Below the pieces are notes generated by a model. That model was not told the origin of the DNA, made no database searches, and worked only from the letters and a program-made list of their open reading frames with translations. A DNA stretch of 64,000 bases from Pseudoxanthomonas sp. SE1 (GTDB lineage Bacteria; Pseudomonadota; Gammaproteobacteria; Xanthomonadales; Xanthomonadaceae), in NCBI RefSeq assembly GCF_029542205.1, contig NZ_CP113783.1, forward strand, positions 983,001-1,047,000. Direction: 5' to 3'. This document shows, piece by piece, positions 10,138-18,968 of the stretch (positions are counted from its first letter, which is position 1; each line of letters begins with the position of its first letter). Both the position numbers and the translations under genes were made by a program.

Positions 10138-11150
10138 GCGATCTCACCCCGCGCATGCAACACCGGCTTGATGCGCTTGTCGAGCAGGGTGCGGAGGCCT
10201 GCGAGTTCGGGGTAGCGCGGCAGCACCTCGTCCAGGTAGCGGATGAAGCGCGGCACGTCGGGCAGGTAGCGGGTCTTGCCGTCGCGATAATGCAGGCGCG
10301 AGAAGATGCCGAGGATCTTCAGGTGCCGCTGGATGCCCATCCAGTCCGCATCGCGCAGGAACACCTTCAGTTCCGGCACCGGCAACCCGGCACGCGTGGC
10401 GCGCGCGTGGTAGCGCGCCAGCCAACCGTCGACGCGTTCGATCGGCCAGCTCAGGAACGCATCCTTGAACAGACTCATGGCGTCGTATGCGACGGGGCCC
10501 CGCACGCAGTCCTGGAAATCGATCACCGCAGGGCCGGGCGTCATCGGCATCAGGTTGCGCGGCATGAAGTCGCGGTGGGTCAGCACGCGTGTCTGCGACA
10601 GTGCGTTGTCCATCAGGCGACGCTGCGACAGTTCCAGCCCTTCGGTCTCGCCGCAATCCAGCGTCAGGCCCAGGTGGCGGCGCAGGAACCATTCGTCGAA
10701 CAGGCCGGCATCGCGCTGCAGCAGGGCTTCGCCGAATTCGCCCATGCCCTCCGGCGGTGCGATGGCCTGCAGGCGAAGCAATTGTTCGATGGCGGCATCG
10801 AACCAGGTGTCCGCATTGTCCTCGCTGATCACATGCGCCAGCGTCGGCCCCCCCAGATCTTCCAGCAGCAGGAAACCCAATTCCGTGTCGATGGCCAGCA
10901 CGTCGGGCACGCGGACGTCGCCACCGGCCAGCAGTTCGCGCATCGCCAGCCAGGGCCGCACGTCCTCCAGGCCAGGAGGGGAATCCATCACGATCCGTCC
11001 CGGTCCGTCGCCCAGACTGCGCCAGTAGCTGCGGTAGCCCGCGTCCATCGACGCGCGTTCGAGCTGCGCGTACGGGTCGCCGAGCGCGCCGCGCGCCCAC
11101 TCCAGGCGCTGGGCGCCGCGTCCGGAAGGGTCCTGAATCGTTGGGTTCAT
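10134..11150 (-). CDS. amgK: N-acetylmuramate/N-acetylglucosamine kinase AmgK
   Basis: An aminoglycoside-phosphotransferase-fold kinase (338 residues) that phosphorylates the anomeric position of recovered MurNAc or GlcNAc. Catalytic elements are visible: LTHRDFMPRNLM (catalytic loop with the HxDxxxxN pattern, about residues 194-205) and AVIDFQDCVRGP (metal-binding Asp). The N-terminal lobe has FLLLEDLGGPTLAHVI. With MurU it provides the shortcut from recycled muramic acid to UDP-MurNAc that bypasses MurA and can confer fosfomycin tolerance. murA itself lies 9 kb away. The gene is divergent from xanB across 71 bp. Confidence 0.92.
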   Translation of the reverse strand: MNPTIQDPSGRGAQRLEWARGALGDPYAQLERASMDAGYRSYWRSLGDGPGRIVMDSPPGLEDVRPWLAMRELLAGGDVRVPDVLAIDTELGFLLLEDLGGPTLAHVISEDNADTWFDAAIEQLLRLQAIAPPEGMGEFGEALLQRDAGLFDEWFLRRHLGLTLDCGETEGLELSQRRLMDNALSQTRVLTHRDFMPRNLMPMTPGPAVIDFQDCVRGPVAYDAMSLFKDAFLSWPIERVDGWLARYHARATRAGLPVPELKVFLRDADWMGIQRHLKILGIFSRLHYRDGKTRYLPDVPRFIRYLDEVLPRYPELAGLRTLLDKRIKPVLHARGEIA

Positions 11151-11221
11151 GCAGTCGCGGCCACGCAGAGGCGATAAGGCCTACAGGGTAAACTGGCGCC
11201 CTACCGACTTGCGAGGCTTGC

Positions 11222-12628
11222 ATGGCCCATCTCCAACCCGTGCTGCTGTCCGGCGGCTCCGGCACGCGCCTGTGGCCGCTTTCGCGCGAGGCCTATCCCA
11301 AGCAGTTCCTGCCGCTAGTCGGTGACGACACGATGGTGCAGGCCACGTGGCGACGGGTCGAAGGGCTGGCCGAACGTGCGCCGATCGTGGTGGCGAACGA
11401 GGAACACCGTTTCCTGGTCGCCGAACAACTTCGGCAGATCGGCGCCCCCGTGCCGGCCATCCTGTTGGAGCCGGTCGGCCGCAACACCGCCCCCGCGATC
11501 GCGGCTGCCGCGCTGCAGGCGATGGCCGATGGTGCGGATCCCCTGTTGCTGGTGTTGCCGTCGGACCATGTGGTCCGTGATGTGTCCGGCTTCCAGCGCG
11601 CCGTACGCGAAGCCTCGGCTGCCGCGGATGCGGGAGCGCTGGTGACGTTCGGCATCGTGCCCCATGCGCCGGAAACCGGCTTTGGCTACATCCAGGCCGA
11701 AGCCGGCGACGGCCTTCGCAAGGTGTCGCGCTTCGTCGAAAAACCCGATGCCGCCACGGCCCAGGCTTACCTCGATGCCGGCGGCTACTACTGGAACAGC
11801 GGCATGTTCCTGTTCCGCGCCAGCCGCTATCTCGAGGAGCTCGCGCGGTTCCGCCCCGACATCGTCGATGCGGTGCGCGCTGCGCACGCGGCGGCACGCC
11901 ACGACGGCGACTTCGTCCGGCTCGACAAGCAGGCCTTCGCGGCGTGCCCGTCGGACTCGATCGATTACGCGGTGTTCGAGAAGACGGAGCATGCGATGGT
12001 GCTGCCGGTCGACATCGGCTGGAGCGATGTCGGCAGCTGGTCGGCGCTGTGGGATGTCGCCGAGCGCGATGCCGACGGCAACGCACACCACGGCGACGTG
12101 ATCGCCGTGGACAGCCGCAACAGCTATGCCTACGCGCAGCGCCTGGTCGCGCTGGTGGGCGTGGACGACATCGTGGTGGTCGAAACGGACGACGCAGTGC
12201 TGGTCGCACGCAAGGACCGTGTGCAGGACGTCAAGCTGGTCGTTGCCCAGCTGAAGAAGGAGCAGCGCAGCCAGGCCGTCCTGCACCGCGAAGTGCACCG
12301 CCCGTGGGGCAGCTACGATTCGGTCGACAACGGCGGCCGCCACCAGGTGAAGCGGATCAAGGTCAAACCGGGCGCCGCGCTCAGCCTGCAGATGCACCAC
12401 CATCGCGCCGAGCACTGGATCGTGGTCAGCGGCACGGCCAAGGTGACGCGGGGCGACGAGACGCTGCTGCTCTCGGAAAACGAAAGCACCTATATTCCCC
12501 TCGGCGTGAAACATCGCCTGGAGAATCCCGGCAAGGTGCCGCTGGAATTGATCGAAGTGCAGTCGGGCAGCTATCTGGGTGAAGACGACATCGTGCGCTT
12601 CGAGGATGTGTACGGCCGCAGTGAGTAA
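11222..12628 (+). CDS. xanB: mannose-1-phosphate guanylyltransferase / mannose-6-phosphate isomerase XanB
   Basis: A bifunctional type II enzyme (468 residues) for making GDP-mannose, used for xanthan-like exopolysaccharide and LPS. The N-terminal pyrophosphorylase domain has [23 protein letters not shown] (about residues 8-30), [15 protein letters not shown] and FVEKPD. The C-terminal cupin-type isomerase domain (from about residue 350) has [27 protein letters not shown] and the zinc-binding histidines. Alternative names are manC and algA. The downstream regulator starts within the last codons of this gene, so the two are probably cotranscribed. Confidence 0.95.
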   Translation: MAHLQPVLLSGGSGTRLWPLSREAYPKQFLPLVGDDTMVQATWRRVEGLAERAPIVVANEEHRFLVAEQLRQIGAPVPAILLEPVGRNTAPAIAAAALQAMADGADPLLLVLPSDHVVRDVSGFQRAVREASAAADAGALVTFGIVPHAPETGFGYIQAEAGDGLRKVSRFVEKPDAATAQAYLDAGGYYWNSGMFLFRASRYLEELARFRPDIVDAVRAAHAAARHDGDFVRLDKQAFAACPSDSIDYAVFEKTEHAMVLPVDIGWSDVGSWSALWDVAERDADGNAHHGDVIAVDSRNSYAYAQRLVALVGVDDIVVVETDDAVLVARKDRVQDVKLVVAQLKKEQRSQAVLHREVHRPWGSYDSVDNGGRHQVKRIKVKPGAALSLQMHHHRAEHWIVVSGTAKVTRGDETLLLSENESTYIPLGVKHRLENPGKVPLELIEVQSGSYLGEDDIVRFEDVYGRSE

Positions 12629-14222
12629 TGGCGTGAGTTCAGCGCGCTACCGCCTGGACGATCTGGTGATCGATCTGGAGCGGCAGCGCGTCGAACGCGA
12701 CGGCGCACTCCTCAACGTGGCGGGGCTCAGTTTCCAGCTGCTGCGCCATCTGGTGGAGCAGGACGACCGCGTCGTGGGTTTCGACGAGCTCATCCAGCGC
12801 GTGTGGGCACCGGCGGTCGTCAGCGAGGAGACCGTCACCCAACGGGTCAAGCTGCTGCGCCAAGCCCTGGGGGACGACGGACGCAGCCCGCGCTATCTGC
12901 GTTCGGTACGCGGGCAGGGTTACCAGTTGTGCCTTCGTCCGCAGCCATTGCCCGCCACCGAGCCTGCAACGTCGCCGGCACCTCGTCCGCACCGATCACG
13001 CGTGATGACGGTGGTCATGGCAGGCATCGTGGTGCTTGCGGCGGGCACAGGTCTATGGGCGTGGAAGCAGCACGCCAACCGCATGGACATCCCCGTCGCA
13101 GCCCCCACGTCGGAGCCACCTTCGTTGCTGCAGCGCGCCGCCTACTACGCGGGCATCGGCCAGCGCGACGACAACGAACGCGCCATCGAACTCTTCGGCC
13201 AGGCCCTTGAAGAAAAGCCCGGCAACGTGGATGCGCTGGTCGGATTGAGCCGCGCCTACAGTGCCCGCGTCTGCCTGTTCAATTTCCCCCCGGAATGGGC
13301 GGCGCGCGCGCAGACGCTGGCCGAGCAGGCCATCCGCGCGCAGCCCGGGCGCGTGACTGCCCATGCCGCCCTGGGTTACTCGCATGACTGTCGCGGACGC
13401 ATCGACGATGCGCTTGCCGGTTACGAACGCGCGCTTGCCCTGGACCCCGCCGCCGACAGCAGCCGCGCGTCCGCGGCCTACCTCTACGACCGCAAGGGAC
13501 TGCTCGCCCAGGCACTGCTCGCGAACACATCGCTGCGCGGCGATCCAGCGCGCGTGCGCTACCTGCAGGTGCAGATCGCGGGCATCCTGGATCTGCTGGG
13601 CTACCCGCAGGCCGCGGAAGCGCGTTATCGCCAAAGCTTCGCGCTGTATCCCGACAATGTGTTCTCCAACATCGCGTGGCCGCGTTTCCTGTTCCGGCAC
13701 GGACGCACGACGGAAGCCCAGGCCGCGCTGGACCAGGCCATGCAACGGGGGACCGATCATGTGGACCTGTTCCTGCTGGCCGCCGAACTGGCGCAACTGC
13801 GGGGCGACCCCGCCGTTGCCCTGGCGGCCTATCGGCAGGCCGAAGCCTTGCGCCCGCAGGCAAGCCTGCCAGCGACACTGGCCCAGCTTCAGGCCGGCCC
13901 TGTCGATCCGGCATGGGCCCATGCGCGTGCCGACCGCATCACCCGCGATCTGGAAGGCGGTGCAGGCTACCCCGCCGACTGGCTCGAAGTCGCGGTGCTG
14001 CGCGAGGCTGCCGGCGACCGAGCGGCGGCGCTCGCATCGCTGCAACGCGCAGTGGATGCGGGTTACAGCGATACGGCGTACCTGCGGGTGTCGCCGTTGT
14101 TCAGGACGATGGCAGCCGAGCCGGGATTCGCCCGCAGCGTGGATGCGCTCAACCGGCGCGTCGCGCTCGAGCACGGCAAGGTGCCCGGCGCGTTGCTGGA
14201 ACGCCTTACGGCATCGCCTTGA
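12621..14222 (+). CDS. membrane-anchored winged-helix regulator with TPR-like periplasmic domain
   Basis: I start this at the GTG at 12621, which overlaps the end of xanB by 8 bp (533 residues). The N-terminal 100 residues are an OmpR/CadC-type winged helix: [19 protein letters not shown], then [30 protein letters not shown] and the closing [13 protein letters not shown] Pro/Arg linker leads to one transmembrane helix ([21 protein letters not shown], about residues 127-147), so the rest faces the periplasm. That part consists of alpha-helical repeats with TPR-like spacing ([39 protein letters not shown]). This is the layout of CadC/ToxR-like one-component sensors; the signal and target genes are unknown. 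It ends 17 bp inside the converging serine hydrolase. Confidence 0.85.
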   Translation: MSNGVSSARYRLDDLVIDLERQRVERDGALLNVAGLSFQLLRHLVEQDDRVVGFDELIQRVWAPAVVSEETVTQRVKLLRQALGDDGRSPRYLRSVRGQGYQLCLRPQPLPATEPATSPAPRPHRSRVMTVVMAGIVVLAAGTGLWAWKQHANRMDIPVAAPTSEPPSLLQRAAYYAGIGQRDDNERAIELFGQALEEKPGNVDALVGLSRAYSARVCLFNFPPEWAARAQTLAEQAIRAQPGRVTAHAALGYSHDCRGRIDDALAGYERALALDPAADSSRASAAYLYDRKGLLAQALLANTSLRGDPARVRYLQVQIAGILDLLGYPQAAEARYRQSFALYPDNVFSNIAWPRFLFRHGRTTEAQAALDQAMQRGTDHVDLFLLAAELAQLRGDPAVALAAYRQAEALRPQASLPATLAQLQAGPVDPAWAHARADRITRDLEGGAGYPADWLEVAVLREAAGDRAAALASLQRAVDAGYSDTAYLRVSPLFRTMAAEPGFARSVDALNRRVALEHGKVPGALLERLTASP

Positions 14223-15348
14223 GTATGTAGTCGCCGAACATCTGTTGCGACTGCGGGTGCACGTTGCGCTGGTTGAACGAGGTCCGCGTGATCACCGCCA
14301 CCAGCTGCCGTTCGGGCACGATGAAGACGTAGTTGCCGCCGTTGCCCGACATGGCCCACGCCGCCTGTTCCCCTTGCGCACGCGGGAAACGGAACCGCCA
14401 GAACTGGTAGCCGTAGTCCGCATCCTCGCGCGCTTGCGCATGCACTGTCAGTGCCGCGTTTATCCAGGGCGCGGAGATGACCTGCCGGCCCTGCCAGCGA
14501 CCGCCATCGGCCACCAGTTGCCCGATCTTGGCCAGGTCGCGACTGCGGTAGCGCGTGCCACCGCCGCCCATGCCCACCCCCTCCGATGATCTGTTCCACT
14601 GCACCTGCTGGATGCCCAGCGGGTGTTCCAGTGCCTCGGCAGCGAAGGTCGCCAGCGGTTTTCCGGTTGCCCGTTCGATCACCGCACCCAGCAGGAAGCT
14701 GCCCGCCGTGCAGTACGAAAAGGCCCGGCCATGCGGACTGTCCTCTGGGCGCGTCATCCACGGCGCGAAACCACGCACCGGCAGGTCCAGCGCGAACCGG
14801 GTCCAGTCCTCGCTCAGGTACATGCGTTCCTCGTTGCCGGCGGAGAACTGGTTTTCGTCGTCGCATTCCCAGGCCGAGCTCATCGTGAGCAGGTCTTCCA
14901 GCGTCATCCGCTGCTTGCGGGGACTGGGGTTCTGCCACGGTTGCCTGTCGGCGAAGTAGGTGTACACGGGCGCCTGCGCACCCGGGATGTGCCCTCGATC
15001 GATCGCCGCCCCCAGCAGCAGGGCGGTGACGCTCTTGGTGGCCGAACGCGTGTCGTTGAGCACATCCGGGCCGCCGCCGTTGAAGTAGCGCTCGTACACC
15101 AGCTTGCCCTGGTGGGCGATGACGATGCTGGTGACCCCCGCGTAATCCCCCCTGGCGATGGCCGCTTCCAGTGCCTGCAGGCGATCAAGCTGCCAGCCGT
15201 CGCGACGGGCGTCGGCGGTCTGCCAGCCATCCTGCATCGGCACGGGCGGGCGATAGGCTTCGGGTGGGAGGGCGGCGCCGGCGGCCGATTCCGCCGCGTG
15301 CGCAACGGAGGACGTGGCGAGGGACAACAACAGCAGGAAATGACGCAT
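14206..15348 (-). CDS. serine hydrolase of the beta-lactamase / class C family
   Basis: A 380-residue exported hydrolase with a signal peptide ending near AHA (about residue 18). The catalytic SxxK is S102-A-T-K105 in TRSATKSVTALLLGAAID. The second-motif position reads YCT in AFSYCTAGSFLLGAVIERATGKP, replacing the usual YxN, and the third-motif region near the C-terminus is AMSGNGGNYVF in place of a KTG. The family includes esterases, D-amino-acid peptidases and penicillin-binding-like proteins; the substrate cannot be read from sequence, and the non-standard second and third motifs argue against a simple beta-lactamase call. Its last 17 bp overlap the converging regulator gene. Confidence 0.85.
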   Translation of the reverse strand: MRHFLLLLSLATSSVAHAAESAAGAALPPEAYRPPVPMQDGWQTADARRDGWQLDRLQALEAAIARGDYAGVTSIVIAHQGKLVYERYFNGGGPDVLNDTRSATKSVTALLLGAAIDRGHIPGAQAPVYTYFADRQPWQNPSPRKQRMTLEDLLTMSSAWECDDENQFSAGNEERMYLSEDWTRFALDLPVRGFAPWMTRPEDSPHGRAFSYCTAGSFLLGAVIERATGKPLATFAAEALEHPLGIQQVQWNRSSEGVGMGGGGTRYRSRDLAKIGQLVADGGRWQGRQVISAPWINAALTVHAQAREDADYGYQFWRFRFPRAQGEQAAWAMSGNGGNYVFIVPERQLVAVITRTSFNQRNVHPQSQQMFGDYILKAMP

Positions 15349-15457
15349 GGCATCGCTCCTTGGAAGGGAGCGTCATTCCATCGCGAGCCTCGGTGAAGCG
15401 CCTGACAGCCGGATGAAGATTTATGAAAGCAGTCGTGCGCGCCACACGGTTACAAGA

Positions 15458-15482
15458 AAAAGCCCCGCGTGGCGGGGCTTTT
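15458..15482 (-). terminator. intrinsic terminator of the GlsB-type gene
   Basis: An 11-bp perfect stem (15458-15468 with 15472-15482) and a 3-nt loop, with A/T runs on both sides, 35 bp after the stop of the leftward gene at 15517. It works as a U-tract terminator on the minus strand. Confidence 0.85.
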
Positions 15483-15516
15483 CGCTGCATTGGGCCGTCC
15501 GGTTGTCCCCGATGGC

Positions 15517-15783
15517 TCAGGCCTTCTTCTTCACCATGGCGTAGATGAAGAGCAGCACGATGGCGCCCACCACCGAGGCGATGAAGCCCGCCGGTTCGCC
15601 GGGTGAGTACCAGCCCAGCGCACCCCCGATGAAACGGGCCAGCAGGGCGCCCAGGATGCCCAGCACGATGGTCATGAAGAAGCCGAGCTTGTCGTTGCCG
15701 GGCTTGAGTGCCCGCGCGAGCAGGCCGGCGAGGAAGCCGATCAGCAAGGTCCAGAGGATGCCACCGCCAAAGATCTGTTCCAT
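15517..15783 (-). CDS. GlsB/YeaQ/YmgE family membrane protein
   Basis: A small membrane protein (88 residues, MEQIFGGGILWTLLIGFLAG onward) with three predicted transmembrane helices (about 8-24, 31-52, 63-82) and glycine-rich faces. It fits the YeaQ/YmgE transglycosylase-associated family, linked to stress responses. I start at the ATG at 15783 because a GGAG lies 8 bases upstream; a longer in-frame start at 15897 lacks that support. It appears to be a single-gene transcription unit with its own terminator. Confidence 0.85.
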   Translation of the reverse strand: MEQIFGGGILWTLLIGFLAGLLARALKPGNDKLGFFMTIVLGILGALLARFIGGALGWYSPGEPAGFIASVVGAIVLLFIYAMVKKKA

Positions 15784-15944
15784 CGAAACACTCCGGTTGG
15801 GAAGGTGTGGGGCGATGCGCAGCGTAACCCAGCTGCGCGCGGAGTGGGATGGCGGCGGGCAGAGGCAGTCAGAGGCGGAGAGGCCGACTCGGGACAAGCG
15901 CCCTAAGCCTTCACGACCCTCATGCGCATGAGGCGGGAAGCAAC

Positions 15945-15968
15945 GAAGGCCGGGTCGCCCCGGCCTTC
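15945..15968 (-). terminator. possible terminator hairpin after the M20 peptidase gene
   Basis: A 10-bp perfect stem (15945-15954 with 15959-15968) and a 4-nt loop, 27 bp past the stop of the leftward peptidase gene. The stem is G+C rich, but no strong T run follows on the minus strand, so it may be a weak or Rho-assisted terminator. The rest of the gap 15784-15994 shows nothing further. Confidence 0.55.
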
Positions 15969-15994
15969 ATCGCAAGGGAACCGGAACGCGCGGA

Positions 15995-17485
15995 TCAGCA
16001 GCAGCCGTGATCGCCGTGCTGCTCGCCGCCGGCCGCCACGCCCACGCCCGTGGTTTCACCGCGTACGCTGGCGGCATGGTGTTCGGCGATCACGCGTGCC
16101 ACGCAGGCGGTGACCTTCTTGCCCATCGGGATGTGCAGGAATTCGTTCGGCCCGTGCGCGTTGGAATGCGGCCCCAGCACACCCGTGATCATGAACTGCG
16201 CGCCGGGGAACTTCTCGCCCAGCATGCCCATGAACGGAATGGTGCCGCCTTCGCCCATGTACATCGCCGGGGCGCCGAAGAACTCGCGGCTGGATGCGTC
16301 GATGGCGTTCTCCAGCCATGGCGACATGGCCGGGGCGTTCCAGCCGGTGCTCGCCTTCTCCAGCTCCAGGCTGACCTGCGCGCCGTTCGGCGCATCCTTC
16401 TCCAGCAAGTCCTTCAGCAACTGTCCGGCGTGCTTGCCATCCAGCGTGGGCGGCAGGCGCAGCGACAGCTTCACCGATGTGTACGGCCGCAGCACGTTGC
16501 CCGCCGACGACAGCGGCGGCATGCCGTCGACGCCGGTGACCGACAGCGCCGGACGCCACGTGCGGTTGAGCACCAGTTCGGTCAGGTCCTCTGCCATCGG
16601 CGTCATGCCGGGCAGGAACGGAAACTTGTCGAACACCGCCGTGTCCAGCACGCGCGCGGCTTCCCGGGCCTGCGCAAGGCGGTCCGCCGGGATCTCGACC
16701 TGCAGACCCTCAGGCAGGATGCGGCCGGTCTGCTCGTCTTCCAGCCGCGACAGCAACTGGCGCAGCAGGCGGAAGCTGGAGGGCACCACGCCCGACGCAT
16801 CGCCGGAATGCACACCTTCCTCCAGCACCTTCACGGTGAAATTGCCGCCGGCCAGCCCGCGTAGCGATGTGGTGCACCAGAGTTGCTCGTAGTTGCCGCA
16901 ACCCGAATCCAGGCAGACGACCAGCGACGGCTTGCCGATGCGGTCGGCGAGGTGGTCCACGTAGGCGGGCAGGTCGTAGCTGCCCGATTCCTCACAGGCC
17001 TCGATCAGCACCACGCACCGCGCATGCGGCACGCCCTGCTGCTGCAGCGCCTGGATGGCGGCCAGCGAGCCGAAGATCGCGTAGCCATCATCGGCACCGC
17101 CACGGCCGTACAGCTTGTCGCCCTTGATCACCGGCACCCACGGGCCAAGGTCGTCGTCCCAACCGGTCATTTCCGGTTGCTTGTCCAGGTGACCATAGAG
17201 CAGCACCGTGTCCGCCGCGGTTTCTGGCCCGGTAGCCGGGATCTCGATGAAGATCAGCGGCGTGCGACCTTCAAGGCGCACCACTTCAACCTGCATGTCC
17301 GGAACCGGCTGCGCCTTCGCCCAGCGCTCCATCAGCTGGACCGCCTGTTCCATGTACCCGTTGGCCACCCAGTCCTTGTCGAACATCGGGGACTTGTTGG
17401 GGATGCGGATGTACTCGACCAGCTGCGGGACGATGTCGTCGTCCCATTTCTCGGCTACGTAGCGGTCGACTTTGGCGGTATCCAT
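15995..17485 (-). CDS. M20 family metallodipeptidase
   Basis: A 496-residue di-zinc peptidase of the M20 (carnosinase/CNDP-like) family, probably cytoplasmic since no signal peptide is seen. The metal and catalytic residues are visible: H99 and D101 in LLYGHLDKQPEMTGW, D132 in GRGGADDGYA, E165/E166 in IEACEESGSYD, an aspartate in CLDSGCG, and the distal histidine in GVLGPHSNAHGPNEF. The dimerisation domain follows in the middle. The C-terminus ends in GEQHGDHGCC, an unusual His/Cys tail after a glycine-rich linker, which could bind metal. Such enzymes cut dipeptides, but the substrate is not inferable. Confidence 0.92.
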   Translation of the reverse strand: MDTAKVDRYVAEKWDDDIVPQLVEYIRIPNKSPMFDKDWVANGYMEQAVQLMERWAKAQPVPDMQVEVVRLEGRTPLIFIEIPATGPETAADTVLLYGHLDKQPEMTGWDDDLGPWVPVIKGDKLYGRGGADDGYAIFGSLAAIQALQQQGVPHARCVVLIEACEESGSYDLPAYVDHLADRIGKPSLVVCLDSGCGNYEQLWCTTSLRGLAGGNFTVKVLEEGVHSGDASGVVPSSFRLLRQLLSRLEDEQTGRILPEGLQVEIPADRLAQAREAARVLDTAVFDKFPFLPGMTPMAEDLTELVLNRTWRPALSVTGVDGMPPLSSAGNVLRPYTSVKLSLRLPPTLDGKHAGQLLKDLLEKDAPNGAQVSLELEKASTGWNAPAMSPWLENAIDASSREFFGAPAMYMGEGGTIPFMGMLGEKFPGAQFMITGVLGPHSNAHGPNEFLHIPMGKKVTACVARVIAEHHAASVRGETTGVGVAAGGEQHGDHGCC

Positions 17486-17669
17486 GGCAACTCCGGGGTA
17501 CTGAAGACGTAGCGCTCCATTCTACGCCCTTGCCTGGGGTAGGACTTTTCCTACGCGTTACCGGGGTGTTTACGGGCAGATTCGCACGCGCCGTGGCGAT
17601 ACCTTGATGCCCATGGGCGCTGGACACTCTCCCTACCGTCGCGGGCCTGAGGCGATCGACGGAACATGA

Positions 17670-17689
17670 CGGATGCGTCGACGCATCCG
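17670..17689. promoter_or_regulatory. 20-bp perfect palindrome upstream of the ComEA-like gene
   Basis: A 20-bp sequence with perfect dyad symmetry and no spacer (half-site CGGATGCGTC), ending 38 bp before the ATG at 17728. Uninterrupted symmetry without a loop suits a dimeric DNA-binding protein better than an RNA hairpin. No binding protein can be named. The remainder of the 242-bp gap holds no gene. Confidence 0.5.
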
Positions 17690-17727
17690 CCATCCATGGA
17701 GAGTCCAACGTCACAAGGAGAGTTGTC

Positions 17728-18066
17728 ATGAAGTCGTTCATCCACATCGTATCTGCCGCTGTTCTTTCGCTGCTGCTCGCCATGCAGGCGATGGCCGCAG
17801 AGAAGGTCAACATCAACACGGCGGATGCGGCCGCCCTTGATCGAGTGCTGGTGGGCGTGGGTCCGGCGAAGGCTGTCGCCATCGTCGAATACCGCAAGGC
17901 CAACGGGCCGTTCAAGAGCGCCGAGGAACTGGCGATGGTGAAGGGCATCGGCCTGAGCACCGTGGAACAGAACCGCGACCGCATCGAACTGCGGGCTGGT
18001 GCCACCCCGGTGCGCAAGCCGGGAGCCGCCGCCGCAACGCCCGCAAAGCCGGTAGCGCGGCGCTGA
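17728..18066 (+). CDS. ComEA-like exported helix-hairpin-helix protein
   Basis: A 112-residue protein with an AAGGAG 9 bases before the start and a signal peptide (cleavage after MQAMA, about residue 23). The mature part has paired helix-hairpin-helix motifs: VNINTADAAALDRVLVGVGPAKAVAIVEYR and SAEELAMVKGIGLSTVEQNRDRI. This is the DNA-binding fold of ComEA, the periplasmic receptor that pulls DNA in during natural transformation. A low-complexity Ala/Pro/Lys tail follows. A role in DNA uptake is plausible from the family; no other competence gene is nearby, so it should not be taken as proven. Confidence 0.85.
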   Translation: MKSFIHIVSAAVLSLLLAMQAMAAEKVNINTADAAALDRVLVGVGPAKAVAIVEYRKANGPFKSAEELAMVKGIGLSTVEQNRDRIELRAGATPVRKPGAAAATPAKPVARR

Positions 18067-18237
18067 TGGATTCCCGTGCCCGGCGCTTCCACAGGATGTG
18101 GAACGCCGGACACAGGGGCTGGATGCCAAGGGGGAAACAGGCAGGAGGCCGACAGGGACGTAACTACAACGCGCAGGATGCGCAAGGGCAGGAACAGGCA
18201 TTGGCCCGTCACTGTCCCGACGCCGACACGGAGGTGG

Positions 18238-18280
18238 ACATCGCCCGGGTGCGCAGGAAGCGCATCCGGGCGATGTCTTT
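18238..18280 (+). terminator. strong hairpin after the ComEA-like gene
   Basis: A 16-bp stem with one G-U pair (18238-18253 with 18261-18276), a 7-nt loop and a short T run. It lies 172 bp after the ComEA-like stop in the 289-bp gap before the HutD-like gene. Nothing else in this gap looks like a gene; the long 3' distance leaves room for a long untranslated tail. Confidence 0.65.
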
Positions 18281-18355
18281 CTGTGGCCGCCGCGTGGCTG
18301 CCCAGGGAGTGCGAAGGGGCTAGAATCGCGCCGCATCCTGACGGGGGGAACCACC

Positions 18356-18958
18356 ATGCCGGACGTGTCGCGCATCATTCCTGCCAACGAGTACCGGCGG
18401 GAGCGATGGAGGAATGGCTTGGGCTGGACCCGCGAAATCGTGCGCGTGCCCGATGCCGAGGCATGGGACTGGCGCCTCTCGATCGCCGAGATCGAGCATG
18501 ACGCTGCGTTTTCCGCGTTCCCCGGCATTGATCGCGAACTGGTCCTGTTGCGTGGCAATGGCCTGCGCCTCCGTTTCGACGGAGAGCGCGTGGTGGACCT
18601 TGCACCACCGCATGGTCGCCATCGTTTCGCGGGCGAAGACGCCGTGACCGGCGAACTGGTCGACGGTCCCACGCATGACTTCAATCTGATGTGGCGGCGC
18701 GATGTCGTCCGTACCGAGTTGCTGCATCGTCCCCTGGTGGGGCCGATGCTGTTCTTCACCGAGCCCGGCGTGCAGTGGGTGGTTCACCTGCTCGCAGGGC
18801 AGGCTGCATTCGATGCCGATTGCGGGCTAGGGAATCTCTGGAACGGCGACACGGCCATCCTGGCCGCCGGGCCGGCGCGTACCCGCTACGCGCTTCACGG
18901 TGGTGGCGAACTGCTGGCGATCCGCATCGAGGATGGGGGTGCTGGAAAAAGCGCGTGA
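18356..18958 (+). CDS. HutD/Ves family cupin protein
   Basis: A 200-residue protein of the HutD (Ves) family, with the diagnostic opening RIIPANEYRRERWRNGLGWTREI and the segments WDWRLSIAEIEHDAAFSAFPGIDREL and HDFNLMWRR. These proteins have a double beta-barrel (bicupin) fold and are sometimes found beside histidine-utilisation genes, but there are none here, so a role in histidine breakdown is not supported by context. A TAGAAT at 18323-18328 may be a -10 element. The gene ends 10 bp before the converging flavoprotein gene. Confidence 0.85.
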   Translation: MPDVSRIIPANEYRRERWRNGLGWTREIVRVPDAEAWDWRLSIAEIEHDAAFSAFPGIDRELVLLRGNGLRLRFDGERVVDLAPPHGRHRFAGEDAVTGELVDGPTHDFNLMWRRDVVRTELLHRPLVGPMLFFTEPGVQWVVHLLAGQAAFDADCGLGNLWNGDTAILAAGPARTRYALHGGGELLAIRIEDGGAGKSA

Positions 18959-18968
18959 ACGGATGGCG

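Noticed and set aside
14206..15348. A true class C beta-lactamase
   Set aside because: Second and third motifs do not match AmpC; broad serine hydrolase is as far as the sequence goes.
17560..17727. A small RNA gene upstream of the ComEA-like gene
   Set aside because: Only a palindrome and weak symmetric bits are present; no promoter-terminator pair could be matched.
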